DNA of 64,000 bases, from positions 28,228 to 92,227 of the forward strand of contig NZ_JAVESS010000011.1 in NCBI RefSeq assembly GCF_034006445.1, written 5' to 3'. Below, one piece after another: positions 56,610 through 64,000 of the stretch (the first letter of the stretch is position 1; every line of letters starts with the position of its first letter). This DNA comes from Desulfovibrio sp. Lineage in GTDB: Bacteria; Desulfobacterota; Desulfovibrionia; Desulfovibrionales; Desulfovibrionaceae. The notes under the pieces were generated by a model that was not told where the DNA came from, did not search any database, and worked only from the letters and a program-made list of their open reading frames with translations. A program made the position numbers and the translations under genes.

Positions 56610-58247
56610 ATGGCATGGACGCAAGTTTACGACCCGATGGGCGGCCCCGTATGGTCCGCTCTGGTGGCAGGGATTCCACTCATCAGTCTTTTTTACATGT
56701 TGGCGGTTCGACGCGCCAAAGGTCACTACGCCGCGGCTCTGGCCGTGGCCCTGGCCTTCCTTCTCGCCCTCTTTGTCTGGGGCATGCCCACGAGCACGGC
56801 ATTCAGCGCTCTGACCTACGGGGCGGCCTTCGGCCTCTTCCCGATCATCTGGATTGTTGTCACAGCCGTGTGGGTGTACAACATGACCGTGGAATCGGGC
56901 GAATTTGAGTACATCAAGGACTCTCTTGCCCGCCTGACGGACGACCGCCGTCTGCAGGCCATCTTTATCGCCTTTGCCTTCGGTTCGTTCATTGAAGGCA
57001 CGGCCGGCTTCGGCACCCCGGTGGCCATCACCGCCGCCATGTTGGTGGGCCTGGGCTTCAGACCCCTGTACGCCGCCGGTATCTGCCTTATCGCCAACAC
57101 CGCCCCCGTGGCCTTCGGCGCCATCGGCATTCCGATCATCGTGGGCGCGCAGGTTTCCGGTCTGAACGAAATGACCGTGAGCCAGATCGTGGGCCGCCAG
57201 TTGCCCTTCCTGTCCATTCTTGTGCCCCTGTGGCTCTGCTGCGTCATGTGCGGCTTCCGCCGCGCCATGGAAGTGCTGCCCGCCATTCTTGTGGCCGGTG
57301 TGGCCTTTGCCGGTTCGCAGTTCCTGTTCTCCAACTTCCACGGCCCGACCCTGCCTGACATCATGTCGGCCCTGATCACCATCATCGCCCTGGTGCTGCT
57401 GCTGCGCGTGTGGAAGCCCGCCCGCATCTGGCGCTTCGAAGGCGAACAGGAAAGCAAGCTTGAAGGCACTGCACCGGCTTTTGGCGTGGTGCTTCGCGCA
57501 TGGCTGCCCTACATCATTCTGGCCGTCATGGTCTTTTTGTGGGGCCTGCCCCAGTTCAAGAACATGCTTAACGCCATTCCCGGCGCGGTCATGAAGTTCT
57601 CCTGGCCCGGCCTGGACGGCATGGTTGAAAAGACCGCCCCCATTGTGGCCAAGAACAGCAATTACGCCGCCGTGTTTATGTTTAACTGGCTGTCTGCTGG
57701 CGGTACCGCCATTCTGATCGCCGGTTTCATAGCCGTACCCTTCATGCCCGGCTATTCCTTTGGCAAGGCCATCAGCTGCTTTGGCCGCACCATGTACCAG
57801 TTGCGCTTCCCCATTCTGACCATCTCCATGATTCTTGGCCTGGCCTACCTCATGAACTACTCTGGCATGAGCTCCACAATGGGTATTGCCTTCACCCTGA
57901 CCGGCTCCCTGTTCCCGCTGTTCTCGCCCATCCTGGGCTGGCTCGGCGTGTTCCTGACCGGTTCGGACACCTCCTCCAACGCCCTCTTCTGCGGTATGCA
58001 GCGCTCCACCGCCGAAGTGGTGGGCATGGACCCCAACCTGGCCGTGGCCGCCAACTCCTCCGGTGGTGTTACGGGTAAGATGATTTCGCCCCAGTCCATC
58101 AGTGTGGCCACCGCGGCTACCAACCTGGTGGGTCATGAAGGCGACCTCTTCCGCTTCACCCTGGGTCACAGTGTCGCCATGACCCTGTTCATCTGCGCGC
58201 TCACCTATCTGCAGGCTGGCGTGCTGCACTGGATGCTTCCTTCCTAG
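56610..58247 (+). CDS. lctP: L-lactate permease
   Basis: Takes up lactate, the usual electron donor of Desulfovibrio. 545 residues, about 13-14 membrane segments of the LctP family. Seen: GMPTSTAFSALTYGAAFGLF, FGSFIEGTAGFGTPVAI, ANTAPVAFGAIGIPI, GLAYLMNYSGMSSTMGIAF, GVFLTGSDTSSNALFC and NSSGGVTGKMISPQSIS, all family signatures. ATG 56610 has AAGGGAG eight bases upstream. Monocistronic, ending in a strong terminator. Confidence 0.97.
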   Translation: MAWTQVYDPMGGPVWSALVAGIPLISLFYMLAVRRAKGHYAAALAVALAFLLALFVWGMPTSTAFSALTYGAAFGLFPIIWIVVTAVWVYNMTVESGEFEYIKDSLARLTDDRRLQAIFIAFAFGSFIEGTAGFGTPVAITAAMLVGLGFRPLYAAGICLIANTAPVAFGAIGIPIIVGAQVSGLNEMTVSQIVGRQLPFLSILVPLWLCCVMCGFRRAMEVLPAILVAGVAFAGSQFLFSNFHGPTLPDIMSALITIIALVLLLRVWKPARIWRFEGEQESKLEGTAPAFGVVLRAWLPYIILAVMVFLWGLPQFKNMLNAIPGAVMKFSWPGLDGMVEKTAPIVAKNSNYAAVFMFNWLSAGGTAILIAGFIAVPFMPGYSFGKAISCFGRTMYQLRFPILTISMILGLAYLMNYSGMSSTMGIAFTLTGSLFPLFSPILGWLGVFLTGSDTSSNALFCGMQRSTAEVVGMDPNLAVAANSSGGVTGKMISPQSISVATAATNLVGHEGDLFRFTLGHSVAMTLFICALTYLQAGVLHWMLPS

Positions 58248-58270
58248 CATCCGGCATCAGCTGATTGTAC

Positions 58271-58300
58271 GCGCCGCCCCGCAAGGGGCGGCGCTTTTTT
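58271..58300 (+). terminator. Intrinsic terminator of lctP
   Basis: GCGCCGCCCC, GCAA loop, GGGGCGGCGC, TTTTTT. Confidence 0.95.
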
Positions 58301-58393
58301 GTTTGAGGCACAGGGACAGCGTGGTGTTGAGCTGTGGCTGTCTGGGAGTCTGCTCGGCTTCATGTTTTGGGCATCTCCTGCGCGCGTTTTTTC

Positions 58394-58442
58394 TTGACGC
58401 GGTAGTTTGATCTCCATATAGTGTACATACACTATATGGAGG
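58394..58442 (+). promoter_or_regulatory. marR promoter with overlapping operator palindrome
   Basis: -35 TTGACG (58394-58399), 17 bases, -10 TATAGT (58417-58422). A perfect 14-bp inverted repeat CTCCATATAGTGTA-CA-TACACTATATGGAG (58412-58441) covers the -10 and start site, and its right arm ends in the SD (GGAGG). Consistent with strong autorepression. Confidence 0.85.
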
Positions 58443-58449
58443 CAGAACG

Positions 58450-58878
58450 ATGAAATCCGTTTCGACCCCGCCCCAATCGCCATGCGTCTGCACAAATTTG
58501 CGGCGCATAGCCCAACGGGTGACAGGTTTCTACGACGTAGCGCTTGAGTCCGCTGGCATCAGCGTTACCCAGTATTCCTTGCTGGCCAACATTTCGCGCA
58601 TGCCGGGTTGCGGCACGGGGCAGTTGGCGCAGCGGGTGCGGCTGGAGCGCAGTACCTTGGTGCGCACCCTGCAGCCACTTTTGAGTCAGGGGTTCATCGT
58701 GGACAAAGCTCCCGCCGGAAGTCGGAAGCGCCAGCTTTATCTCAGCCCGCTGGGGGAAGACGTTTTCGCCAGGGCAATGCTGTTATGGCAGCAGGCCCAA
58801 ACGGACATCAAAACGCATCTTGGCGAAAGCTATGAAACGCTTTGGCATATTTTTACGCAGATCGACTCGCTGAAATAG
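58450..58878 (+). CDS. MarR family transcriptional regulator
   Basis: 142 residues with the MarR winged helix: NLRRIAQRVTGFYDVALESA dimer helix, ISVTQYSLLANISRMPGCGTGQLAQRVRLERSTLVRTL (helix-turn-helix), wing SRKRQLYLSPLGED, and a C-terminal helix. Two N-terminal Cys (CVC, residues 12-14) could sense redox state. It binds presumably to the palindrome over its own promoter and controls the downstream MFS exporter, 127 bases away on the same strand. Confidence 0.93.
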   Translation: MKSVSTPPQSPCVCTNLRRIAQRVTGFYDVALESAGISVTQYSLLANISRMPGCGTGQLAQRVRLERSTLVRTLQPLLSQGFIVDKAPAGSRKRQLYLSPLGEDVFARAMLLWQQAQTDIKTHLGESYETLWHIFTQIDSLK

Positions 58879-58925
58879 CATTGCCCCAGAATCGTTCTAT
58901 GGTGGTCCAAGAATAGCATTGCCCC
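58876..58925 (+). repeat. Short direct repeat between marR and MFS gene
   Basis: ATAGCATTGCCCC at 58876-58888 and again at 58913-58925. Confidence 0.7.
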
Positions 58926-59005
58926 TGGCCGCTTCTGGCTGAATATGCCCTGGTGCCGTACGTGCGCGGATTCGAACAACGAGCGCCAGACCAAGGAAAA
59001 TCCCC

Positions 59006-60295
59006 GTGACAAATTCCATCGAAAATCGCCCAATTCATTGCCAGCTTTCCCCAACCGCTCCGGCAAGGGGTTTATGGGTCGTCATCTTCCTGTCCAGCCT
59101 TGTACTGATGATTACAATGGGTATTCGCCAGACTGTGGGCCTGTTTGTGCATCCACTGATAGGCGCTACAGGCATGAGCATCACTGAAATGAGCATGGCC
59201 CTGGCTATCGGTCAATTGATGTGGGGGGTGTTTCAGCCATTATTTGGGGCTTGGGCCGACAAGAGGGGGCCGCTTCCTGTACTGCTGACAGGCGCGCTGC
59301 TTTTGTGCTTGGGGCAGATATGCACGCTTCAGGCGGGATCTTTCTGGAGCATGACACTTGCACAAGGGGTATTAAGCCCGGCCGGGGCGGCTGCGGGCAG
59401 CTTTTCCATACTCATAGGCATTGTGGCTGGGCGTTTGCCAGAAGACAAGCGTTCTGTGGCCAGCGGCATCATCAATGCCGGAGGCTCTCTGGGGCAGTTT
59501 GCCTTTGCGCCTCTGGTGCAGGCCGCCATCAGTCTTAAGGGCTATACTGGCGGACTGCTGCTTTTGGCGGTTTCTGCGTTGGCGTCCATTGTACCTTCAT
59601 GGATGCTTTGCCGTCAGACGGGAATGGCGCGGGCTTCTGACAGCCCACTTGCAGCCGGGACGGCCGCCGCCACAAGCGCTGCCAATCGGACGAGCAGTCA
59701 GGGTCTCAAGCCGCAGTTGAAAGCAGCCTTTCGTAATCCCAGCTATCTGCTCCTGCACGCAGGTTTTTTTACCTGCGGGTTTCACGTGGCTTTTCTGACT
59801 ACCCACTTGCCGGGTGAAGTCAGCCTGTGCGGGCACGAGGCTTCGGTTTCGGCCATCAGCCTGTCTCTCATCGGACTGTGCAATATTGCGGGGAGCATCG
59901 GGGCTGGCATTCTGGGCAAGTATTTTCGCATGAAGTTTATCTTGTCTGCTCTTTATGCCTTTCGCGCATTGATGATCGCCGTTTATCTCGTTTCGCCCAA
60001 GACCGAGCTGACCTTCTATATATTTGCCGTAACTACCGGGTTTACCTGGCTGGCCACGGTCCCCCCCACTGCGGGGATTGTGGGCAAGCTTTTTGGCACG
60101 CGCTATCTGGCCACACTTTTTGGGCTGACTCTGTTGACGCACCAGATTGGCGCTTTTCTTGGCGCATGGCTGGGAGGAGTAGCGTTACAATATTCGGGCA
60201 ACCTTTTGTGGGTCTGGCAGGTAGATATCGCGTTGGCCCTGCTGGCGGCTCTTGTAAATTTGCCAATTAAGGAGGCAAAAGTTGTTCGGACCTAG
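59006..60295 (+). CDS. MFS transporter
   Basis: 429 residues, 12 predicted membrane segments with a central loop (~210-235, Ala/Thr/Ser-rich). Seen: GIRQTVGLFVHPLIGATGMS, the loop 2-3 motif GAWADKRGPLPVL (G-x-x-x-D-R/K-x-G-R type) and GRLPEDKRSVASGIINAGGSLGQF. The layout resembles oxalate/formate-antiporter-like or MFS exporters; substrate unknown. GTG 59006 with AAGGA upstream. The gene looks less GC-rich than its neighbours (not computed). Probably controlled by the MarR protein. Confidence 0.9.
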   Translation: MTNSIENRPIHCQLSPTAPARGLWVVIFLSSLVLMITMGIRQTVGLFVHPLIGATGMSITEMSMALAIGQLMWGVFQPLFGAWADKRGPLPVLLTGALLLCLGQICTLQAGSFWSMTLAQGVLSPAGAAAGSFSILIGIVAGRLPEDKRSVASGIINAGGSLGQFAFAPLVQAAISLKGYTGGLLLLAVSALASIVPSWMLCRQTGMARASDSPLAAGTAAATSAANRTSSQGLKPQLKAAFRNPSYLLLHAGFFTCGFHVAFLTTHLPGEVSLCGHEASVSAISLSLIGLCNIAGSIGAGILGKYFRMKFILSALYAFRALMIAVYLVSPKTELTFYIFAVTTGFTWLATVPPTAGIVGKLFGTRYLATLFGLTLLTHQIGAFLGAWLGGVALQYSGNLLWVWQVDIALALLAALVNLPIKEAKVVRT

Positions 60296-60462
60296 TGGCA
60301 TCCGTTGTGATAATATGTAACAGTTACGCAAAAGGATAAAAACAGGAATCCAAAAAAACCACGACATGTCTGGTACTGAGGCATTGCAGCGCTCAAAAAT
60401 CTTTATAGCGTGTATGTCCAATTCTTTGCGGGCGGAACGATCTCATATTGCATTTGCCAGAA

Positions 60463-60516
60463 AAAGGCTGTTCCGAAAATCTGATCCATTGGGAGCAATT
60501 TTCCGGAACAGCCTTT
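60463..60516. terminator. Terminator between MFS gene and thiF
   Basis: AAAGGCTGTTCCG and CGGAACAGCCTTT, extended by AAAAT / ATTTT, across a ~18-base loop. Serves convergent transcripts. Confidence 0.7.
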
Positions 60517-60547
60517 AGATTGGTAGTGGTAGGTTGCCGTGGCGGCG

Positions 60548-61147
60548 CTAGCCCAGTAGCATTTCCAGCACGGCATCGGCCAGCAGGGCGGCGGCTTCGG
60601 TGACGCGGGGGGCCAGGGGCGGGGCCATGAGAATATCCGTGGTAAAATCGCCCACCAGCACCAGTGCGCCCAAATTTCTCCGGCCCATGGGCGCGCCGCC
60701 GCAGCCGCCCATGCCCGACGCGCTGGCAACCCTGTGCCCTGCCAGCAGGGCTCCTTCCACAAACAGGCTTTTGTCATTGGGGTCGTCAAAAGCCTCAATC
60801 CAGATGGGGCAGGCTGGCAGCAGGGCGGGCAGGTTGTCTGCCGTGACGTGCAGTTTGTGCGTTGCCACGTCCATATGCGGGTTCAGTTCCAGCAGCAGTT
60901 CGCGCAGGGCGTCCACCTTGTGGCGGCCCACGTGGCGCGGCCAGTATTGCTGGCGGTTGAGGTTGGAGGCGTCCACCACGTCGTCGTCCACCAGGGTGAT
61001 GTGTCCCACGCCGCAACGGGCCAGCATGAGGGCCGCGTTGGAACCAAGGCCCCCAGCACCGGCAATGCCTATGCGGGCACTGAACAGGGCGTCCAGCTGT
61101 GCGGGGCTGAAGTAGCGGCCAAGGCCGTCATGCAGAGGATTGGTCAT
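60548..61147 (-). CDS. thiF: ThiF family adenylyltransferase (short form)
   Basis: Adenylates the C-terminal Gly of ThiS so sulfur can be added for thiazole synthesis. 199 residues, the short ThiF family found with thiH in anaerobes. Seen: IGIAGAGGLGSNAALMLARC ATP-binding loop (26-45), LVDDDVVDASNLNRQQYW, HKVDALRELLLELNP. The zinc CxxC pairs of longer ThiF/MoeB proteins are absent. I chose ATG 61147 (AAGGAG six bases upstream); the open frame continues 78 codons further through an 18-bp tandem repeat, which I regard as non-coding. Confidence 0.92.
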   Translation of the reverse strand: MTNPLHDGLGRYFSPAQLDALFSARIGIAGAGGLGSNAALMLARCGVGHITLVDDDVVDASNLNRQQYWPRHVGRHKVDALRELLLELNPHMDVATHKLHVTADNLPALLPACPIWIEAFDDPNDKSLFVEGALLAGHRVASASGMGGCGGAPMGRRNLGALVLVGDFTTDILMAPPLAPRVTEAAALLADAVLEMLLG

Positions 61148-61235
61148 AGTGTCTCCTTGGGGCAGATCTCTGTTGCGCATGTGGAGTCCCAATAGGTTGG
61201 AGGCGTTCGCTTTGCTCTGGAATCCTGCGGGCGGT

Positions 61236-61307
61236 CTGGCCTGCGGAATTGCGCTGGCCTGCGGGATTGCACTGGCCTGCGGGATCGCGCTGGCCTGCTG
61301 GATTGCG
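61236..61307. repeat. 18-bp tandem repeat, 4 units, upstream of thiF
   Basis: CTGGCCTGCGGAATTGCG (61236-61253) followed by three copies with one to two changes. It keeps the thiF frame open (SAIPQA units if translated). Confidence 0.9.
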
Positions 61308-61407
61308 CTGGTGCTGTGCCGCAGGCGTCGGGCCAGGCCGCTGCCACCCTTTGCCGACGTCGCGGATTCCGGCATCGGCAAAGGATGGGCAGGCGGTTGG
61401 CAGGCAG

Positions 61408-62529
61408 TTAGCAGGCAGTGGCCGGATGTTCCCAGTCCTTGAGCACGGGCTGGTAGCCCATGCCCAGCAGGGCCGAGGTCATTTCTTCCAGGCTGCGGCC
61501 GTCGGTGATTTCAAACTGTCCGGGGTTGTGCAGGTCTTCGGTGGCGCGGCCGCCCACGGCCGTGGAAACGCCAGCGGAAACGCGCGTGACCCCAAGGGGC
61601 AGCAGGTGGTCGCGCATAAAGGCGCTCTCACGGCTGGAGCAGGTAATGCCCGCACGGGGCAGAAAGCAGCGCAGGGCGGTCACGTACTGCACGAGGTGGC
61701 GGTCGTCCAGGGCGTGCGGCACGTCAAAGCTGCCTTCGTGCGGGCAGATGCGCGGTATGGACACGCTGACGTCCATGCCGGGGTAGTGGCGTTGCAGCCA
61801 CCAGGCGTGCAGGCCCGTGGCAAAGGCGTCCTGCTCGAAGGATTCCAGCCCCAGCAGCGCGCCCACGCCCATGGAGCGCATGCCCGCTTCAGCCGCGCGC
61901 TGCGGCGCGTTGAGGCGGAAGGCGTAGTCACGTTTGGGCCCGGCGGGATGCAGCCATGCGTACAGATCGGGATTATACGTTTCCTGAAACATGGTCATGC
62001 TGTCCACGCCCGCGTCCACAAGCAGCTTGTATTCGTCGGTGGTGAGGGAGTAGACCTCGATGCCCACAGAGGCGAACCAGGGTTTTATGCGCCGCGCCAC
62101 ATCGGCGATATATTGAGGAGAGGACAGGTGGCGGGCGTCGCCGGTGAGCAGCAGCACATGCTGGAAGCCCTGGTCTGCTATGGCCCTTGCCTCGGCGGCG
62201 GCCTCATCCACACTGAGGTGGTGGCGGGGCTGTTTGTTCTTGGCGTTAAAGCCGCAGTAACGGCATTGGTTGGTGCAGACGTCGGAAATGTACAGCGGGG
62301 TGAAAATGTGCACCGCCCGGCCGAAAAAACGCAGTGTGAGCTCATGGGCGCGGCGGGCCAGAAGCTCCAGATGCGGGGCGGCGGCTGGGGAAAGAAGTGT
62401 CAGAAAATCATCGGGAAGGAGGCTGTGCTTTTCAAGCACGGAAAAAACCTGTTCTTCCGTGGCATTCTGCACGGTCTCGGCCCTTCGTTGCGCGGGCCAG
62501 TTCTGCAAAAAATCTTGATATGTTTGCAT
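61408..62529 (-). CDS. thiH: 2-iminoacetate synthase ThiH
   Basis: A radical-SAM tyrosine lyase making dehydroglycine for the thiazole ring; the ThiH branch is the one expected in anaerobes, where ThiO cannot work. 373 residues: cluster cysteines Cys85, Cys89 and Cys92 in VCTNQCRYCGF, LLTGDARHL, ETYNPDLYAWLHPAGPKRDY, MGVGALLGLESF and SIPRICPHEGSF. AGGGGGT precedes the ATG. 163 bases after thiG. Confidence 0.95.
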   Translation of the reverse strand: MQTYQDFLQNWPAQRRAETVQNATEEQVFSVLEKHSLLPDDFLTLLSPAAAPHLELLARRAHELTLRFFGRAVHIFTPLYISDVCTNQCRYCGFNAKNKQPRHHLSVDEAAAEARAIADQGFQHVLLLTGDARHLSSPQYIADVARRIKPWFASVGIEVYSLTTDEYKLLVDAGVDSMTMFQETYNPDLYAWLHPAGPKRDYAFRLNAPQRAAEAGMRSMGVGALLGLESFEQDAFATGLHAWWLQRHYPGMDVSVSIPRICPHEGSFDVPHALDDRHLVQYVTALRCFLPRAGITCSSRESAFMRDHLLPLGVTRVSAGVSTAVGGRATEDLHNPGQFEITDGRSLEEMTSALLGMGYQPVLKDWEHPATAC

Positions 62530-62692
62530 ATGTTTTACCCCCTGGGGGCTGTTTTTACATTAATGATTTTGCGCCAAGGGCAAGGAAAAAGGCTTTTTTA
62601 CGAAAGGAGTGTACTTTTGCGGTACATGACAAGAGTAAAAAATGGCCTTTTGACGCAGCCAATTGGACAAAAGAATTATTTAGAAACAGTCC

Positions 62693-63505
62693 CTAGCGCA
62701 GAAAGCCCGTAAGCGGGGATGATGCTTCGGCTCCGGCGGCCCTGCCGCGCACAAATCCTGGCCCGGAGAGCCACGCGTTGCGCCCGGCCCGCACAGCCTC
62801 GCCAAAGGCGCGCGCCATGACCACAGGGTCGTTGGCCGAGGCTATGGCCGTATTGACCAGACAGGCGGCCGCGCCCATTTCCATGGCTTCGCAGGCTTGT
62901 GAAGGCCGCCCGATGCCCGCGTCCACAATGACCGGAAGGTCCAGTTCCTCAATCAGGATGGCGATCATTTCCTTGGTGCGCAGCCCCCTGTTGGTGCCGA
63001 TGGGCGCGCCAAGGGGCATGATTGCGGCGGCTCCTGCCTCGACGCAGGCACGGGCCACATAGAGATCGGCATTGATGTAGGGCAGTACGGTGAAGCCCTC
63101 CTTGGCGAGAGTTTCCGTGGCTTTGGCGGTTTCGTAGCCGTCGGGCAGGAGATGGCGCGTGTCGGAAATGACCTCGATCTTGATCCAGTCGCCGCAGCCA
63201 GCAGCGCGGGCCAGTCGGGCGAGGCGCACGGCCTCTTCAGCGTTGCGCGCGCCGGAGGTGTTGGGCAGAAGGCGCATGTGGCCGGGAATGTGCGTCAGTA
63301 TGTTTTGCGAGGCCTGCCCCGGAGCAGTTCCGTCATTGGGGGAGCCGGGCCTGTCCACACGGCGCATGGCCACTGTGATGACCTGCGAACCGCTGGCCTC
63401 GGCCACGGCAGGGATAAGGCTGTCGGCCCCGTATTTGCCGGTGCCGATAAAAAGGCGGCTGGAAAGGCTGACACCGCCCAACATAAAGGAATCATTGGTA
63501 TTCAT
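62693..63505 (-). CDS. thiG: Thiazole synthase ThiG
   Basis: Forms thiamine thiazole phosphate from deoxyxylulose phosphate, dehydroglycine and ThiS thiocarboxylate. 270 residues, TIM barrel: [28 protein letters not shown], the Schiff-base Lys in [41 protein letters not shown] and [22 protein letters not shown] precedes the ATG at 63505. 233 bases after thiS. Confidence 0.96.
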   Translation of the reverse strand: MNTNDSFMLGGVSLSSRLFIGTGKYGADSLIPAVAEASGSQVITVAMRRVDRPGSPNDGTAPGQASQNILTHIPGHMRLLPNTSGARNAEEAVRLARLARAAGCGDWIKIEVISDTRHLLPDGYETAKATETLAKEGFTVLPYINADLYVARACVEAGAAAIMPLGAPIGTNRGLRTKEMIAILIEELDLPVIVDAGIGRPSQACEAMEMGAAACLVNTAIASANDPVVMARAFGEAVRAGRNAWLSGPGFVRGRAAGAEASSPLTGFLR

Positions 63506-63599
63506 GGAGTACTCCGCGCAAAAGCGCTGCTGAAAGATTGCGGTTGTGGAGTTGCGTTTTGCAAACAGGTGGATGCAAGAGGCAGGGCGTCTTTGCGCA

Positions 63600-63711
63600 T
63601 ATAGATTCTCAAAGACGCGCGCTGGCCCGTTGCAGTGCTGACAGCGCGTATGCCCGCGCCCCCGCCTTCACGGCCAGCGTCTGCCCGCGCAGCCGTCAGA
63701 ACCCGGCATGC
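63600..63711. repeat. Repeat fragment in the thiS-thiG spacer
   Basis: ATAGATTCTCAAAGACG and then CGCCTTCACGGCCAGCGTC / TGCCCGCGCAGCCGTCAGA, matching modules in the elements at 3103 and 42340. No gene in 63506-63738. Confidence 0.5.
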
Positions 63712-63738
63712 TCAGGACTGGCACACGCTGAACGTGCC

Positions 63739-63939
63739 CTATCCACCACCCACAAACTGTACAATCTCAAGGCAATCGCCTTCTTGCAGCGTGGTTTGCG
63801 CAAAAGTGTCCCTGGCAATGATCTGCCCGTTGCGCTCTACAACCACAGCGCTGGCTTCATACGCCCGCTCTGACAGAAACCGGCTGATGCTGGCGCCTGG
63901 CGCGCAGTCCTCGGTTTGGCCGTTAACCACGATGTTCAT
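63739..63939 (-). CDS. thiS: Sulfur carrier protein ThiS
   Basis: 66-residue ubiquitin-fold sulfur carrier ending in the required Gly-Gly (FVGGG). Seen: MNIVVNGQTEDCAPGASISR, VVVERNGQIIARDTF, LQEGDCLEIVQFVGGG. GGAGG precedes the ATG. First thi gene in the window; only 61 bases upstream are visible, so whether a TPP riboswitch controls it cannot be judged. Confidence 0.96.
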   Translation of the reverse strand: MNIVVNGQTEDCAPGASISRFLSERAYEASAVVVERNGQIIARDTFAQTTLQEGDCLEIVQFVGGG

Positions 63940-64000
63940 AAAGAACCTCCATAGGTTACAGGAGCCTGATCCGCGGGGGCGTGGCTGACGGTACCGAGCA

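Noticed and set aside
56275..56814. A 179-codon plus-strand frame before and overlapping lctP.
   Set aside because: No homology, overlaps the well-supported lctP start in another frame, and no SD.
58960..58990. GGATTCGAAC near 58966 resembles the T-arm end of a minus-strand tRNA.
   Set aside because: No acceptor, D or anticodon arms fit around it; it lies in the leader of the MFS gene.
63940..64000. TPP riboswitch upstream of thiS.
   Set aside because: Only 61 bases are visible and the conserved TPP core is not among them; it may lie beyond the window.

Overview
The window reads as a chromosomal segment of a Desulfovibrio-like sulfate-reducing bacterium (Desulfovibrionaceae, broadly the D. 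desulfuricans/D. piger type). This is an inference from gene content and high GC: a fused CobA-HemD, an ATP synthase operon with two b-type subunits and no a/c genes, a cytochrome bd pair in an otherwise anaerobic gene set, a lactate permease, and a ThiS-ThiG-ThiH-ThiF thiazole set. No rRNA, tRNA, CRISPR array, prophage or complete insertion sequence was found. The window opens inside eno and closes just upstream of thiS.

Layout. 1-3.1 kb: eno (partial), folD, a DUF805 membrane protein. 3.3-8.7 kb: a four-gene sugar cluster (KdnB-like oxidase, KdnA-like aminotransferase, a cytidylyltransferase/PseG-like fusion, an SpsF-like cytidylyltransferase) that looks like an 8-amino-Kdo or nonulosonate-type pathway with unusual activation steps. 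9.1-13.1 kb: purN, cobA-hemD, pepA. 13.5-17.1 kb: an HxlR regulator divergent from a flavin reductase, HemW, a Nudix hydrolase. 17.7-24.1 kb: a minus-strand run pyrK, pyrD, GNAT protein, SDR and ABC-F ATPase, with the last four tightly coupled. 24.4-34 kb: Xaa-Pro peptidase, htpG, cydAB, a small lipoprotein, lepA. 34.2-40.2 kb: the ATP synthase operon b'-b-delta-alpha-gamma-beta-epsilon. 40.5-44.6 kb: a glycosyltransferase, shikimate kinase, and the flagellar stator genes motA and motB. 45.2-49.4 kb: AsmA and CobQ, divergent. 49.5-56 kb: a large hybrid sensor kinase, CheW, then a DegT aminotransferase/GtrA/glycosyltransferase set. 56.6-64 kb: lactate permease, a self-regulating MarR with an MFS exporter, and the thiamine thiazole genes.

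The most unusual signal is between the genes. At least three families of short structured repeats punctuate gene 3' ends: (A) nine copies of a G/C-rich hairpin, always in the same polarity relative to the gene it follows; (B) elements bounded by TAGAGCA / TGCTCTA, two of which are identical 127-bp inverted copies, and several of which supply the TAG stop codon of the preceding gene; (C) three ~150-bp elements with GGAARCRCTGATT-like ends, two of which begin exactly at a stop codon. In-frame tandem repeats also recur in protein tails and in spacers (motA-motB, thiH-thiF).

Regulatory sites with good support include sigma70-type promoters before folD, pyrK and the atp operon, a sigma28 (FliA) promoter before motA, a GCCGATAA -10 before cheW, and a MarR palindrome that overlaps its own -10 and Shine-Dalgarno (SD) sequence.
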